From the NCBI GenBank assembly GCA_903928395.1, contig CAIYQS010000209.1:1-7846 (forward strand): DNA of 7,846 nucleotides, in the 5' to 3' direction. The translations under genes were made by a program, and so were the position numbers. Positions 1-5,767 of this stretch are shown piece by piece (positions within the stretch are counted from its first letter, which is position 1; each line of letters opens with the position of its first letter). A model generated the notes under the pieces. That model searched no databases and was not told where the DNA came from. It worked only from the letters and a program-made list of their open reading frames with translations. The stretch comes from an uncultured Actinomycetes bacterium. GTDB taxonomy: Bacteria; Actinomycetota; Actinomycetes; Nanopelagicales; Nanopelagicaceae.

Positions 1-287
1 GCGAAATATTTGGCTGGACCTTCTTGGGCGTCGGGATGTGCATCGTCATCCCAATGATTTATAGCGAAGCGGGAACGATCGCAATTCACAAATTCAGCGG
101 AACTATTGCACCATCGGAAGCAGTTGCCACCGTCTCTGGAATTTCTTACTTTGGTTTCGTCGTCGGCCCACCAATTATGGGTTACATATCCGAACTCATC
201 ACGTTGCGATGGGCAATGTTGGTCCCAGCTGCTTTGGGTTTAGCCCTAGCTGCGGGATCCAGGTACGTTATTCGGCAAGAGAAATAA
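1..287 (+). CDS. MFS transporter, C-terminal fragment (5' end outside window)
   Basis: The open frame enters from the left edge (first full codon at base 3) and ends with TAA at 285-287, giving the last 94 residues of a longer protein. Three hydrophobic segments are visible: around residues 2-24, around 46-65 carrying the Gly/Pro-rich FVVGPPIMGYISE, and a last one around 73-89, followed by a short basic cytoplasmic tail ending RQEK. The pattern of a small-residue-rich helix, a short loop with a basic residue, then a GPPxxGxxxE helix is typical of the last helices of major facilitator superfamily proton-coupled exporters or permeases. The substrate cannot be read from this fragment. The in-frame ATG at 24 lies inside a membrane helix and is not the true start. 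The 3' end overlaps the end of the convergent fprA gene by 20 bp, with no visible terminator between them. Confidence 0.8.
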   Translation, partial: EIFGWTFLGVGMCIVIPMIYSEAGTIAIHKFSGTIAPSEAVATVSGISYFGFVVGPPIMGYISELITLRWAMLVPAALGLALAAGSRYVIRQEK

Positions 288-1578
288 GCTTTGCAATATC
301 TACCTCTTTAACCCGAGGCTTGCCTGATGCAACTCCAGCGGCGATTTCTGCTTCATTGATCTTCGTCCAACCTGCTTGATCAATAATCGTTGTTGATTGT
401 GGAATTACTACCGTGATGTCTCCACCATTTTTTGGTTCGGGATTTAAATCCTCAATCAGCAATTTCACAACATCAGAGGCATCACTCTTATTAGTGCCAA
501 TTACTCCGGACGGACCTCGCTTAGCCCAACCTACGGTGTAGATATTTGTTCCAAGTACCCGACCTTGATCGTTTTCAACTTTTCCATCGCGAACTGAAAT
601 TCCCTTTATGTGATCGGCGTGATAACCAATAGCGGATATTACAAGGTTGGTTTTGATCGAATAAGTTTTGCCAGTATCAATTACCTTGCCCTCTTTGATT
701 TCATTAATTCCAAATACAACTTCTTCAACTTTGCCATTTCCTTTAATCTCCTTGGGGGCAGATAAGAAATGGAACTCCATTGAACGCTCACGACCTGCGC
801 GCGGATGTTCTGCGATAAGGCGCCAGGCTTCTAAATTTGCAGCGACGTGTTTCTCAACTTCACCCGCAGCAAAAGCCCTTTCATGCGCATCATGCACTGC
901 GGCAACGTCGATGATGACATCGGTATGTTCTAGCTTGGGAAGTTCGCGAAGTTCTGGCGAGGTAAATGCTGCGTGTTCGGGACCGCGACGACCGGCGATA
1001 AAGACCTTTCTAATATTGCTTGCATGAAAGGCGGCGAGCGCATGCTCTGCCGTATCTGTCGCATCGAGTTCAGTGGGGTCAAGCGCAAGCATTCGAGCGC
1101 AGTCCATGGCAACATTTCCAGCCCCAATGATTACCGCGGTGTCCCCATCAAGTGGAACAGCTACGTTCACATAATCCGGGTGACCGTTGTACCAAGGAAC
1201 AAATTCAGCTGCAGAAAGCGAACCGGGTAAATCTTCGCCCACAATCCCTAGCTTGTTGCCAAGACTAGAGCCAGTGCACATGACCACCGCGTCATACCGG
1301 GGGCAGATTTCCTCAATATCTAGATCTTTACCAATTTCTACATTCCCAAATAACCGAAAGTTGGGATCCGAGGCAATTTTTTCGAAGACCTTGGCCACCG
1401 TCTTGATTTTTGGATGATCTGGAGCAACACCGGAACGAACCAACCCCCACATGGTTGGGAGCCTTTCAAACATATCAATTGAAAAACTGAGTCCCTCCCC
1501 CCGCGCATTTTGGAGGGCTTGTGCCGTGAAGTATCCGGCGGGACCTGCTCCAATGATGGCAACCTTGTAGTGCGGCAA
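268..1578 (-). CDS. fprA: Ferredoxin/adrenodoxin reductase-type NADP+ oxidoreductase (FprA)
   Basis: A 436-residue flavoprotein that passes electrons between NADPH and ferredoxin, acting in the cytoplasm. The FAD Rossmann motif GAGPAG is at residues 10-15. The family signature WGLVRSGVAPDHPKIK is at 44-59. The NADP-binding GAGNVAMD is at 152-159, with the phosphate-contacting GRRGP at 196-200. The C-terminal GWAKRGPSGVIGTNK is at 350-364. These motifs and their spacing match mycobacterial FprA from memory, and the length is only slightly short of the usual 450 or so residues. The start is TTG at 1576-1578, supported by AGAAGAGG 6 nt upstream; no ATG fits better. The gene follows the SOUL gene on the same strand after 105 bases from SOUL start-side numbering is ignored, that is 79 bases between the SOUL stop and this start, so co-transcription is possible. 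The two share no known pathway. The 3' end overlaps the MFS gene. The symbol is given by similarity to the mycobacterial enzyme. Confidence 0.93.
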   Translation of the reverse strand: MPHYKVAIIGAGPAGYFTAQALQNARGEGLSFSIDMFERLPTMWGLVRSGVAPDHPKIKTVAKVFEKIASDPNFRLFGNVEIGKDLDIEEICPRYDAVVMCTGSSLGNKLGIVGEDLPGSLSAAEFVPWYNGHPDYVNVAVPLDGDTAVIIGAGNVAMDCARMLALDPTELDATDTAEHALAAFHASNIRKVFIAGRRGPEHAAFTSPELRELPKLEHTDVIIDVAAVHDAHERAFAAGEVEKHVAANLEAWRLIAEHPRAGRERSMEFHFLSAPKEIKGNGKVEEVVFGINEIKEGKVIDTGKTYSIKTNLVISAIGYHADHIKGISVRDGKVENDQGRVLGTNIYTVGWAKRGPSGVIGTNKSDASDVVKLLIEDLNPEPKNGGDITVVIPQSTTIIDQAGWTKINEAEIAAGVASGKPRVKEVDIAKLISLAE

Positions 1579-1584
1579 AAGAGA

Positions 1585-1592
1585 CCTCTTCT
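1585..1592 (-). promoter_or_regulatory. Ribosome binding site deciding the TTG start of fprA
   Basis: On the minus strand AGAAGAGG is followed by six bases (TCTCTT) and then TTG. This spacing supports the TTG codon as the real start, consistent with the FAD motif beginning only nine residues later. Confidence 0.6.
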
Positions 1593-1657
1593 ATTGATAC
1601 CCGAATGGCTTACTTTACAGGGAGCCTGGCGAGCGTGAAAAAGTGGCCTAGTTTCCG

Positions 1658-2152
1658 CTACAAAATCGGAATTATTACCTCATTGTGCCTCGCAAATGGG
1701 GGCTTCCAAGGAGGGTCGAATCTTGCGACCCGAGCTTTTCCGGTCGCCACAAATCCATGAGTGTGCAGAAGTGCTAATAGCTGAGCCTCATGATCTAACA
1801 CGGATTTTTGAGTTGTCCGCCCGCTAAAACGAAGGACCGCCGCGCGATGTGAAGGGAGTTCCCGTAACGTGACTTGCGATCCTTCCGGAACTGGCAACTC
1901 TTCAAATTTAGTGTCATGCGGCATTACGAACGAGACTCGCCATTGTTCAGGAGCGATTTCTTCTTCTAGAACAGGTGCGGTCATCGAAATTTGGTTACTC
2001 GAAATGTAATTAAAAAGTGGTCTGAACCCTTGATTACCAGCGGTCGATACGTTTCCTGAAACAACTACATCAGCGACTACGCAAGGTAAAAAGTTTCGAA
2101 TTTCAAAACCTTCAAACTTTTCAGTGAGATCAAATTTCTGTTGCGCGGTCAT
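1658..2152 (-). CDS. SOUL family heme-binding protein
   Basis: A 164-residue SOUL/HBP domain protein. Family landmarks in order are FEGFEIRNF near residues 13-21, ISMTAPV at 55-61, WRVSFVMP at 71-78, RAAVLRFSG at 103-111, and the C-terminal ARFDPPWKPPFARHNEV at 143-159. The domain fills the whole protein. There is no signal peptide, so it is probably cytoplasmic. SOUL proteins bind heme or porphyrin; the physiological role in bacteria is poorly defined. An ATG 27 bases upstream (2177-2179) would add nine residues. The internal ATG at 2150-2152 is preferred because a near-consensus -10 box TATAGT sits exactly 6 nt before it and the family usually begins a few residues before the FEGFEIR block. 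A GGAGAGG stretch lies 14 nt before this ATG, too far to be a good Shine-Dalgarno. Upstream lies the direct-repeat array shared with the divergent secreted protein A gene; downstream is fprA. Confidence 0.88.
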   Translation of the reverse strand: MTAQQKFDLTEKFEGFEIRNFLPCVVADVVVSGNVSTAGNQGFRPLFNYISSNQISMTAPVLEEEIAPEQWRVSFVMPHDTKFEELPVPEGSQVTLRELPSHRAAVLRFSGRTTQKSVLDHEAQLLALLHTHGFVATGKARVARFDPPWKPPFARHNEVIIPIL

Positions 2153-2158
2153 AAAATC

Positions 2159-2164
2159 ACTATA
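2159..2164 (-). promoter_or_regulatory. -10 box of a predicted leaderless SOUL promoter
   Basis: On the minus strand TATAGT (5 of 6 to TATAAT) is followed by six bases, GATTTT, and then ATG. That puts the likely transcription start on the start codon. The -35 position (CAGAGT at 2182-2187) is poor, which would fit dependence on an activator such as one binding the array at 2202-2230. Confidence 0.45.
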
Positions 2165-2201
2165 GACCTCTCCATTCATTCACTCTGGATCAAGTAGGAA
2201 A

Positions 2202-2230
2202 GTGTCAGCCAGGTGTCAGTTAATTCACAG
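2202..2230. promoter_or_regulatory. Three 7-bp direct repeats with 11-bp period (response-regulator-like box)
   Basis: GTGTCAG at 2202-2208, GTGTCAG at 2213-2219 and TTCACAG at 2224-2230 are each separated by four bases. A weaker fourth slot, CACAAAG, is in phase at 2235-2241. Seven-base direct repeats with four-base gaps are the known arrangement of E. coli Pho boxes and of PhoP boxes in actinobacteria, so an OmpR/PhoB-family regulator is a reasonable guess. The array lies between the divergent SOUL and secreted protein A genes and could serve both. Confidence 0.45.
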
Positions 2231-2297
2231 ATAACACAAAGAAAATCGTGAGAATGTTCGCTCATTAGCCAATTAATATGACTCAATCGCCATTTAC

Positions 2298-2303
2298 AAG
2301 GAG
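2298..2303 (+). promoter_or_regulatory. Ribosome binding site deciding the start of secreted protein A
   Basis: AAGGAG lies 4 nt before the ATG at 2308 and 15 nt after the in-frame upstream ATG at 2278. This rules out the longer reading and leaves a clean signal peptide at the N-terminus. Confidence 0.7.
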
Positions 2304-2307
2304 AATC

Positions 2308-2883
2308 ATGCAGCGGAAAATTTTTATTAGTACTTTATCTCTGTCACTTTTGATCGGAGCACTTTCATTTGTGCCGTCAGCCCAGGCTGCGGGTGGAACT
2401 TGTGCATCAATCACTAAAGCGCTGGTAGTCGCAGATGGCTACAAATCTGCAACTGCCCCAAAAACCACTCCATATAATTTCTCCAAACCCGCAGCGAATC
2501 AAGCGAATGCACTGGGCACAACAATTGATTTCGGCTCTAAAGCATTAGTGGTTGGCTGCATCAGTCCTTCTGATATTGCAAAATATTCAGTGACTGCCAA
2601 TGGTGCAAAGAAGCCGGTCATGACTGCGACACAATATTTAGCATATGTAGTTAAGCAATCTGCTGGCGCAATGAAGAAGACCCCAGTCGGTGGCGTAAGT
2701 GATTATCTTGATTTTGGTAATGGTAAAGAAGATGGTGTTGGCTCAACTTCCACAGCAGGTAGTTTGCGTCTTGATGCTTGGGTGGCAGGAAAGTATGTGA
2801 TCCTAACTTTCTCTGCACCAGCTGTTGCTACTCCACCAGCTCCTTTGCTCGCGTTCATTAAGTCAACACAAACTCTTCTCTAA
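2308..2883 (+). CDS. Secreted protein A, unknown function
   Basis: A 191-residue exported protein. Residues 1-27 form a classic Sec signal peptide: basic MQRK, a hydrophobic core, and a signal peptidase I site SAQA before AGG. The mature part has two cysteines, C32 and C84, that could form one disulfide, and no membrane helix or lipobox. Near the C-terminus there is a predicted strand, DAWVAGKYVILTFSA (156-170), followed by a Pro/Ala linker and a final helix-like LLAFIKSTQTLL. The order of features (cysteine soon after cleavage, second cysteine, Gly-rich GGVSDYL turn, LxxWVAGKYVILT strand, final short helix) resembles secreted protein B of this window and, loosely, the DUF3558-like domains of actinobacterial cell-surface proteins. 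That family link is inference. The start at 2308 is chosen on the AAGGAG site; an ATG at 2278 would add ten residues. The end overlaps the convergent glycerate kinase gene by four bases. No function can be assigned. Confidence 0.85.
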   Translation: MQRKIFISTLSLSLLIGALSFVPSAQAAGGTCASITKALVVADGYKSATAPKTTPYNFSKPAANQANALGTTIDFGSKALVVGCISPSDIAKYSVTANGAKKPVMTATQYLAYVVKQSAGAMKKTPVGGVSDYLDFGNGKEDGVGSTSTAGSLRLDAWVAGKYVILTFSAPAVATPPAPLLAFIKSTQTLL

Positions 2884-3944
2884 ACACCTTCGCGGGTAGC
2901 TAGTTCATCCCCCGCTGCTATGAGCCACTTCTTTGGGTGGCTCATAGCATCTTCAAGAGAAGGCGCAAGATCAGTGAGTGCGATTCCTTTTTCATTCAAT
3001 GGTTTTGCACTACTGCCCACACAGTAAATAATTCGGGTTTCGGATTGATTGGCGATAGATGTAACTACCCCTACGACCTTTCCAAAGTAACTTTGTTCAT
3101 CTAATCGTCCCTCACCTGTTATAACCAGGTCCGCCTCCGCTATCGCCTTCTCCAACCCAATCAACGTTGCAACGGCGAGCGCTCCAGAATCCAGACTAAT
3201 ACTCCATGCCAGGTTCAAACCAAAAGGAGTGCCGCCGGCAGCACCTGCGCCAGAAAAGTCTTCCTGTCCGGAAACTTCTTTCAAGCGATTCAATCCACGC
3301 TCTAACAGCTCTACTTGCTCCTCAGTCGCGCCTTTCTGGGGTCCAAATATCCGCGCGCTTCCTTGCGGCCCTACCAGATGATTCGTCACATCGACCAAGC
3401 AGGTGACACCTTCAATCGGCGCAGGTGGGATTTCTTTCAGGTCCATGCTTACTAGTTCAGTCAGCCCTATTCCACCAAGGGGGATTGACTCCCCTTCGGA
3501 ATTACTAAAGCGAGCCCCTAGCGCCATCAGCGCTCCGACGCCACCATCGGTGCTAGCTGAACCACCGACCGTGAGCACTATTTTCCTTACCCGGCGATCC
3601 TGAATTATGGATTTTAGAACCGCTCCTAAATCAAAAGTGTTTGCATACAAAGGATCTAATTTAGCAAGGTGAGTAATCCCGCAAATATCTGCGAGTTCCA
3701 CGATCGCAGTACCATCCTGAAGTAGTAGCCAAGAAGATTCACGCTCAAGATCTGTAGGAATCCGAATCGCGTCTTCATATCTGAGCGCAATAGTTTCTAA
3801 AGTGCCTTCCCCGCCATCCGCCATGGGAAGAATCGAAATCTGGTCAAGGGGTCGTTTTGATAGCCACCCCTGGGCAATTGCCTCTGCACTTTCAAGGTTA
3901 CTAAGGGTTCCTTTAAATGAGTCTGGTGTGATCAGGACTTTCAC
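2880..3944 (-). CDS. Glycerate 2-kinase (glycerate kinase family, GarK/GlxK type)
   Basis: A 354-residue cytoplasmic kinase that phosphorylates D-glycerate with ATP, feeding glyoxylate, serine or sugar-acid breakdown products into lower glycolysis; the GarK/GlxK class makes 2-phosphoglycerate. Family motifs in order are DSFKGTLS (8-15), PMADGGEGT (40-48), GGSASTDGGVGAL (127-139), VDVTNHLVGPQGSARIFGPQKGA (starting at 184, given here as the block 184-206), GAAGGTPFGL (234-243) and ITGEGRLDEQS (275-285). The length is slightly below the usual 370-380, but both ends look intact. The start is GTG at 3942-3944. There is no spaced Shine-Dalgarno; instead a TAAAGT hexamer lies exactly 6 nt upstream, suggesting a leaderless mRNA. 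The gene is flanked by two convergent or divergent secreted protein genes and has no sugar-acid pathway neighbours here. The last codons contain a 13-bp perfect hairpin. Whether it should be called garK or glxK cannot be decided, so no symbol is given. Confidence 0.92.
   Translation of the reverse strand: MKVLITPDSFKGTLSNLESAEAIAQGWLSKRPLDQISILPMADGGEGTLETIALRYEDAIRIPTDLERESSWLLLQDGTAIVELADICGITHLAKLDPLYANTFDLGAVLKSIIQDRRVRKIVLTVGGSASTDGGVGALMALGARFSNSEGESIPLGGIGLTELVSMDLKEIPPAPIEGVTCLVDVTNHLVGPQGSARIFGPQKGATEEQVELLERGLNRLKEVSGQEDFSGAGAAGGTPFGLNLAWSISLDSGALAVATLIGLEKAIAEADLVITGEGRLDEQSYFGKVVGVVTSIANQSETRIIYCVGSSAKPLNEKGIALTDLAPSLEDAMSHPKKWLIAAGDELATREGV
2916..2949. repeat. 13-bp perfect inverted repeat inside the 3' end of the glycerate kinase gene
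   Basis: TGCTATGAGCCAC at 2916-2928 pairs perfectly with GTGGCTCATAGCA at 2937-2949, leaving an 8-base loop. It encodes part of the kinase C-terminus (residues AMSHPKKWLIA) and also lies 33 bases beyond the stop of secreted protein A. No run of T follows on either strand, so it is not a standard intrinsic terminator, but it would fold at the 3' end of both convergent transcripts. Confidence 0.75.
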
Positions 3945-3950
3945 TCCGCT

Positions 3951-3956
3951 ACTTTA
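3951..3956 (-). promoter_or_regulatory. -10 box of a predicted leaderless glycerate kinase promoter
   Basis: On the minus strand TAAAGT (4 of 6 to consensus) is followed by six bases (AGCGGA) and the GTG start. The -35 position is poor and overlaps a TCACA element at 3976-3980, as is usual for promoters that need an activator bound over the -35. Confidence 0.4.
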
Positions 3957-3974
3957 GGGTCAAATGCAATCTAA

Positions 3975-4013
3975 CTCACAAAGTACTAATTGAGTTTTCA
4001 CAAGCATTTCACA
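3975..4013. promoter_or_regulatory. TCACA elements in 11-bp phase between glycerate kinase and secreted protein B
   Basis: TTTCACA occurs at 3996-4002 and again at 4007-4013, separated by four bases. A further TCACA at 3976-3980 is exactly 22 bases (two periods) upstream of the TCACA at 3998. The phase and core match the array at 2202-2230, where one unit is TTCACAG. This suggests a shared OmpR/PhoB-type regulator, which is inference. Confidence 0.4.
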
Positions 4014-4044
4014 CAGTTTGGATCGAGTATTTGGTCTAGGACTA

Positions 4045-4069
4045 ACGCTCCCAGCCCTTCTGAGAGCGT
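4045..4069 (+). ncRNA. Hairpin 1 of a possible small RNA or 5' leader
   Basis: ACGCTC at 4045-4050 pairs with GAGCGT at 4064-4069. After one C/A mismatch, CAG at 4052-4054 pairs with CTG at 4060-4062 around a CCCTT loop. It is separated by 12 bases from a second, stronger hairpin at 4082-4123. No gene in the plus direction lies between this site and the glycerate kinase start, so the hairpins belong either to an independent small RNA or to a long leader of secreted protein B. No named RNA family is recognised. Confidence 0.3.
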
Positions 4070-4081
4070 AAAACCTGCTAT

Positions 4082-4128
4082 CCGAGGAGCCTCCCAATTC
4101 GCCAAGTTTGGGGGGCTCCTCGGCGTTT
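4082..4128 (+). terminator. Strong GC-rich hairpin followed by a short T run (terminator-like)
   Basis: Bases 4082-4097 pair with 4108-4123 in a 16-bp stem with a single T-G wobble and a 10-base loop. CGTTT follows immediately. The T run is short, only three, so termination may be inefficient. On the minus strand no T run follows. With no plus-strand gene upstream, it would end a small RNA or act as an attenuator before secreted protein B. Confidence 0.5.
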
Positions 4129-4144
4129 CCTAACAGGAAAAGCC

Positions 4145-4173
4145 TTGAAGTTTGAAGAGGTTGGTGTTTTGAT
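4145..4173 (+). promoter_or_regulatory. Possible promoter of the secreted protein B operon
   Basis: TTGAAG at 4145-4150, a 17-base spacer and TTTGAT at 4168-4173 (each 4 of 6 to consensus) would start transcription near 4180 and give a leader of about 45 bases. This is a weak match and other placements are possible, including a start upstream of the hairpins. Confidence 0.25.
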
Positions 4174-4212
4174 TTCCGTGTCTTCCCTTCGGTTGAGAAT
4201 TATCTCCCTAGC

Positions 4213-4220
4213 AAAAGGTG
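4213..4220 (+). promoter_or_regulatory. Ribosome binding site deciding the start of secreted protein B
   Basis: AAAAGGTG ends six bases before the ATG at 4227. An in-frame GTG at 4218 lies within this site and so is unlikely to be the start. Confidence 0.6.
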
Positions 4221-4226
4221 TTGACC

Positions 4227-4760
4227 ATGCAGAAAAAACAGCCCCCATTCATACTCGGTCTTGGCTGTCTCCTCGGTTCGCTATCTCTTGTTGCAATACC
4301 TATCTCTTCAGCCCACGCTGCAGTGACCAACGCCATCTGTGCCAAGATTCCTGCTTCACTAGTTAAGGCAGATGTTGGCGGATCACCAAATAACGGAAGC
4401 GCTTCGTCTGGCTCCGATAGTTTTCTGGGCTATCCGGAGCAAACAATTACTTGTACTTATTCGACAAATATAAGTATTACTTTCTCCACTCCCGCTACCG
4501 CTGCCTCATATAAGAAAGCGCAAACAACACTTTCGCACGCAACTACGCCAACAAATATCCCAGGTATCGGAAGTGGCGCTTTCTCTGGATTTGGAAACAA
4601 CACAGTTTGCTCCGGCAACGGGACGCAGAAGTGCACGCAATTTAAAACAACCAAACTTTGGTTCTACGTTGCAAACAAAAATTTTGTAACGATCGCTGTC
4701 GATAATGGTCAATTACCTGGCCTTGAAAAATTGGCCAAGGCAATTATTCCGAAACTCTGA
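4227..4760 (+). CDS. Secreted protein B, unknown function (DUF3558-like architecture)
   Basis: A 177-residue exported protein. Residues 1-31 are a signal peptide, MQKK plus a hydrophobic core and SSAHA before AV, cut by signal peptidase I. There is no lipobox at the cut. The mature part has four cysteines, C38, C76, C128 and C136, suited to two disulfides. The sequence runs CAKIPASLVKADVGG, then a Ser/Gly stretch, then TCTYSTNISITF, a turn IPGIGSGAF (111-119), a strand LWFYVANKNFVTIAV (144-158) and a closing helix PGLEKLAKAIIPKL. This order recalls the DUF3558/sensor-like domains of actinobacterial secreted proteins; it is a resemblance in layout only. The ATG at 4227 is preferred over the GTG at 4218. 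The TGA stop shares its A with the ATG of the next gene, so the two are almost certainly co-translated and perhaps work together at the cell surface. Confidence 0.85.
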   Translation: MQKKQPPFILGLGCLLGSLSLVAIPISSAHAAVTNAICAKIPASLVKADVGGSPNNGSASSGSDSFLGYPEQTITCTYSTNISITFSTPATAASYKKAQTTLSHATTPTNIPGIGSGAFSGFGNNTVCSGNGTQKCTQFKTTKLWFYVANKNFVTIAVDNGQLPGLEKLAKAIIPKL

Positions 4761-5767
4761 TGACTTCCTCGAAGATGCGCCGATATATCTCGCTTTATGC
4801 GACGGCTCTTATCGCGGCAATTGTTGCGCTAATTTTTAGCCCCGTGGTTGCGTCGGTAGCCAACACTTCACCTTTTGCAAATTACGTATGTGATAAGACC
4901 CAGGTGGTTCTATTCGATAATTCAAACGGTGGATTAGTTGGAAACGGCGGAACTCCACCAACTTTTTCAACCAACGGCAAGGTGTATTGCTTGAACGGTA
5001 TTGAGACTTACCATTGGAATGATGGCAAGGGATCTAAACCAGGGTATCTCTGGCTAAAAAGGTTGTCGGGTCCTGCGGGACTTCCTGACCGAACTAGCTT
5101 CTTCCAAGCTCTCGGTTCTCCCGGTCAAAATAATGTTGCCAACGCCAACTCTTATGTTTACACACCGATGAAACCACCGATCATTATTGATGGGACGTAT
5201 CAGTGTGTGGACACAATTCGAGGAACGTGGTCGCAAGACGCTGCTAGTGGCGGAAATGGCTTCTGCCATATCACCGTATTGGCTGCAATGCCGGCTTCGG
5301 TCGCTGGGGCAAAACCTGCCGCTGCACCAGTCACTTCAAGTGCCCCAACTAAAACCGTAACAACTACGAACAACAACTCATCGAGTAAATCGGTTGTCAT
5401 TGGAATTGCTGCCGTTGTTGTTGTAGGTATTGGCGTCGCGCTCTTCTTCATGAAGGGCGGACTCGCAACCCGAAGCGTTCCAAAACCACCGACTCCAACC
5501 CCTTCGCCACCAAAAAACACAGTATATGAAGGTACTGGGGGAATTTTTCCGCACGATAATTATTACGGATCAGATGAGCAGAGGTTAGCGCAAGCTCAAG
5601 GGAAGCTATACGAAGTTAACCCCTACCCGCATGCCATGAGTGAGACTTCCATACCAACATCTCTGCCATTTGTGGTCGAGGAACATCCGATGGACTTCAC
5701 GCCAACTACAGAATCACTTCCAGACTTAAACGACGGAAGTCCACCCACCGATGGAGAAGTGATGTAA
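4760..5767 (+). CDS. Two-helix surface protein with cysteine-containing ectodomain, unknown function
   Basis: A 335-residue protein of unknown function. Residues 12-33 form a signal peptide or N-terminal anchor (ending near VASVANT). Residues 35-180 form an outer domain with four cysteines (C44, C77, C149, C169) and aromatic-rich segments such as YHWNDG and GYLWLKR. A Pro/Ala/Thr/Asn/Ser-rich linker covers about 180-210. A transmembrane helix SVVIGIAAVVVVGIGVALFF (211-230) is followed by MKGG. The last 100 residues are a Pro-rich, acidic, probably disordered tail that should face the cytoplasm if the N-terminal segment is cleaved. The ATG overlaps the TGA of secreted protein B by one base and has no clear Shine-Dalgarno of its own, so translation is probably coupled. 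An in-frame ATG at 4775 would shorten it by five residues and has no better site. No catalytic motif is seen. Confidence 0.83.
   Translation: MTSSKMRRYISLYATALIAAIVALIFSPVVASVANTSPFANYVCDKTQVVLFDNSNGGLVGNGGTPPTFSTNGKVYCLNGIETYHWNDGKGSKPGYLWLKRLSGPAGLPDRTSFFQALGSPGQNNVANANSYVYTPMKPPIIIDGTYQCVDTIRGTWSQDAASGGNGFCHITVLAAMPASVAGAKPAAAPVTSSAPTKTVTTTNNNSSSKSVVIGIAAVVVVGIGVALFFMKGGLATRSVPKPPTPTPSPPKNTVYEGTGGIFPHDNYYGSDEQRLAQAQGKLYEVNPYPHAMSETSIPTSLPFVVEEHPMDFTPTTESLPDLNDGSPPTDGEVM

Noticed and set aside
668..1417. Several plus- and minus-strand open frames of 65-119 codons inside fprA
   Set aside because: They lie antisense to or out of frame with a gene whose motifs are conserved along its whole length, and they have no recognisable domains or ribosome binding sites.
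3976..4013. TCACA elements as half-sites of a CRP-like palindrome (TGTGA-N6-TCACA)
   Set aside because: All copies have the same orientation and 11/22-bp spacing; no TGTGA partner lies six bases before any of them.
5200..5520. 106-codon minus-strand open frame opposite the surface protein gene
   Set aside because: Its Gly/Val/Thr-rich composition is the mirror image of the Pro/Ala/Thr linker and membrane helix on the plus strand; no start signal or domain supports it.
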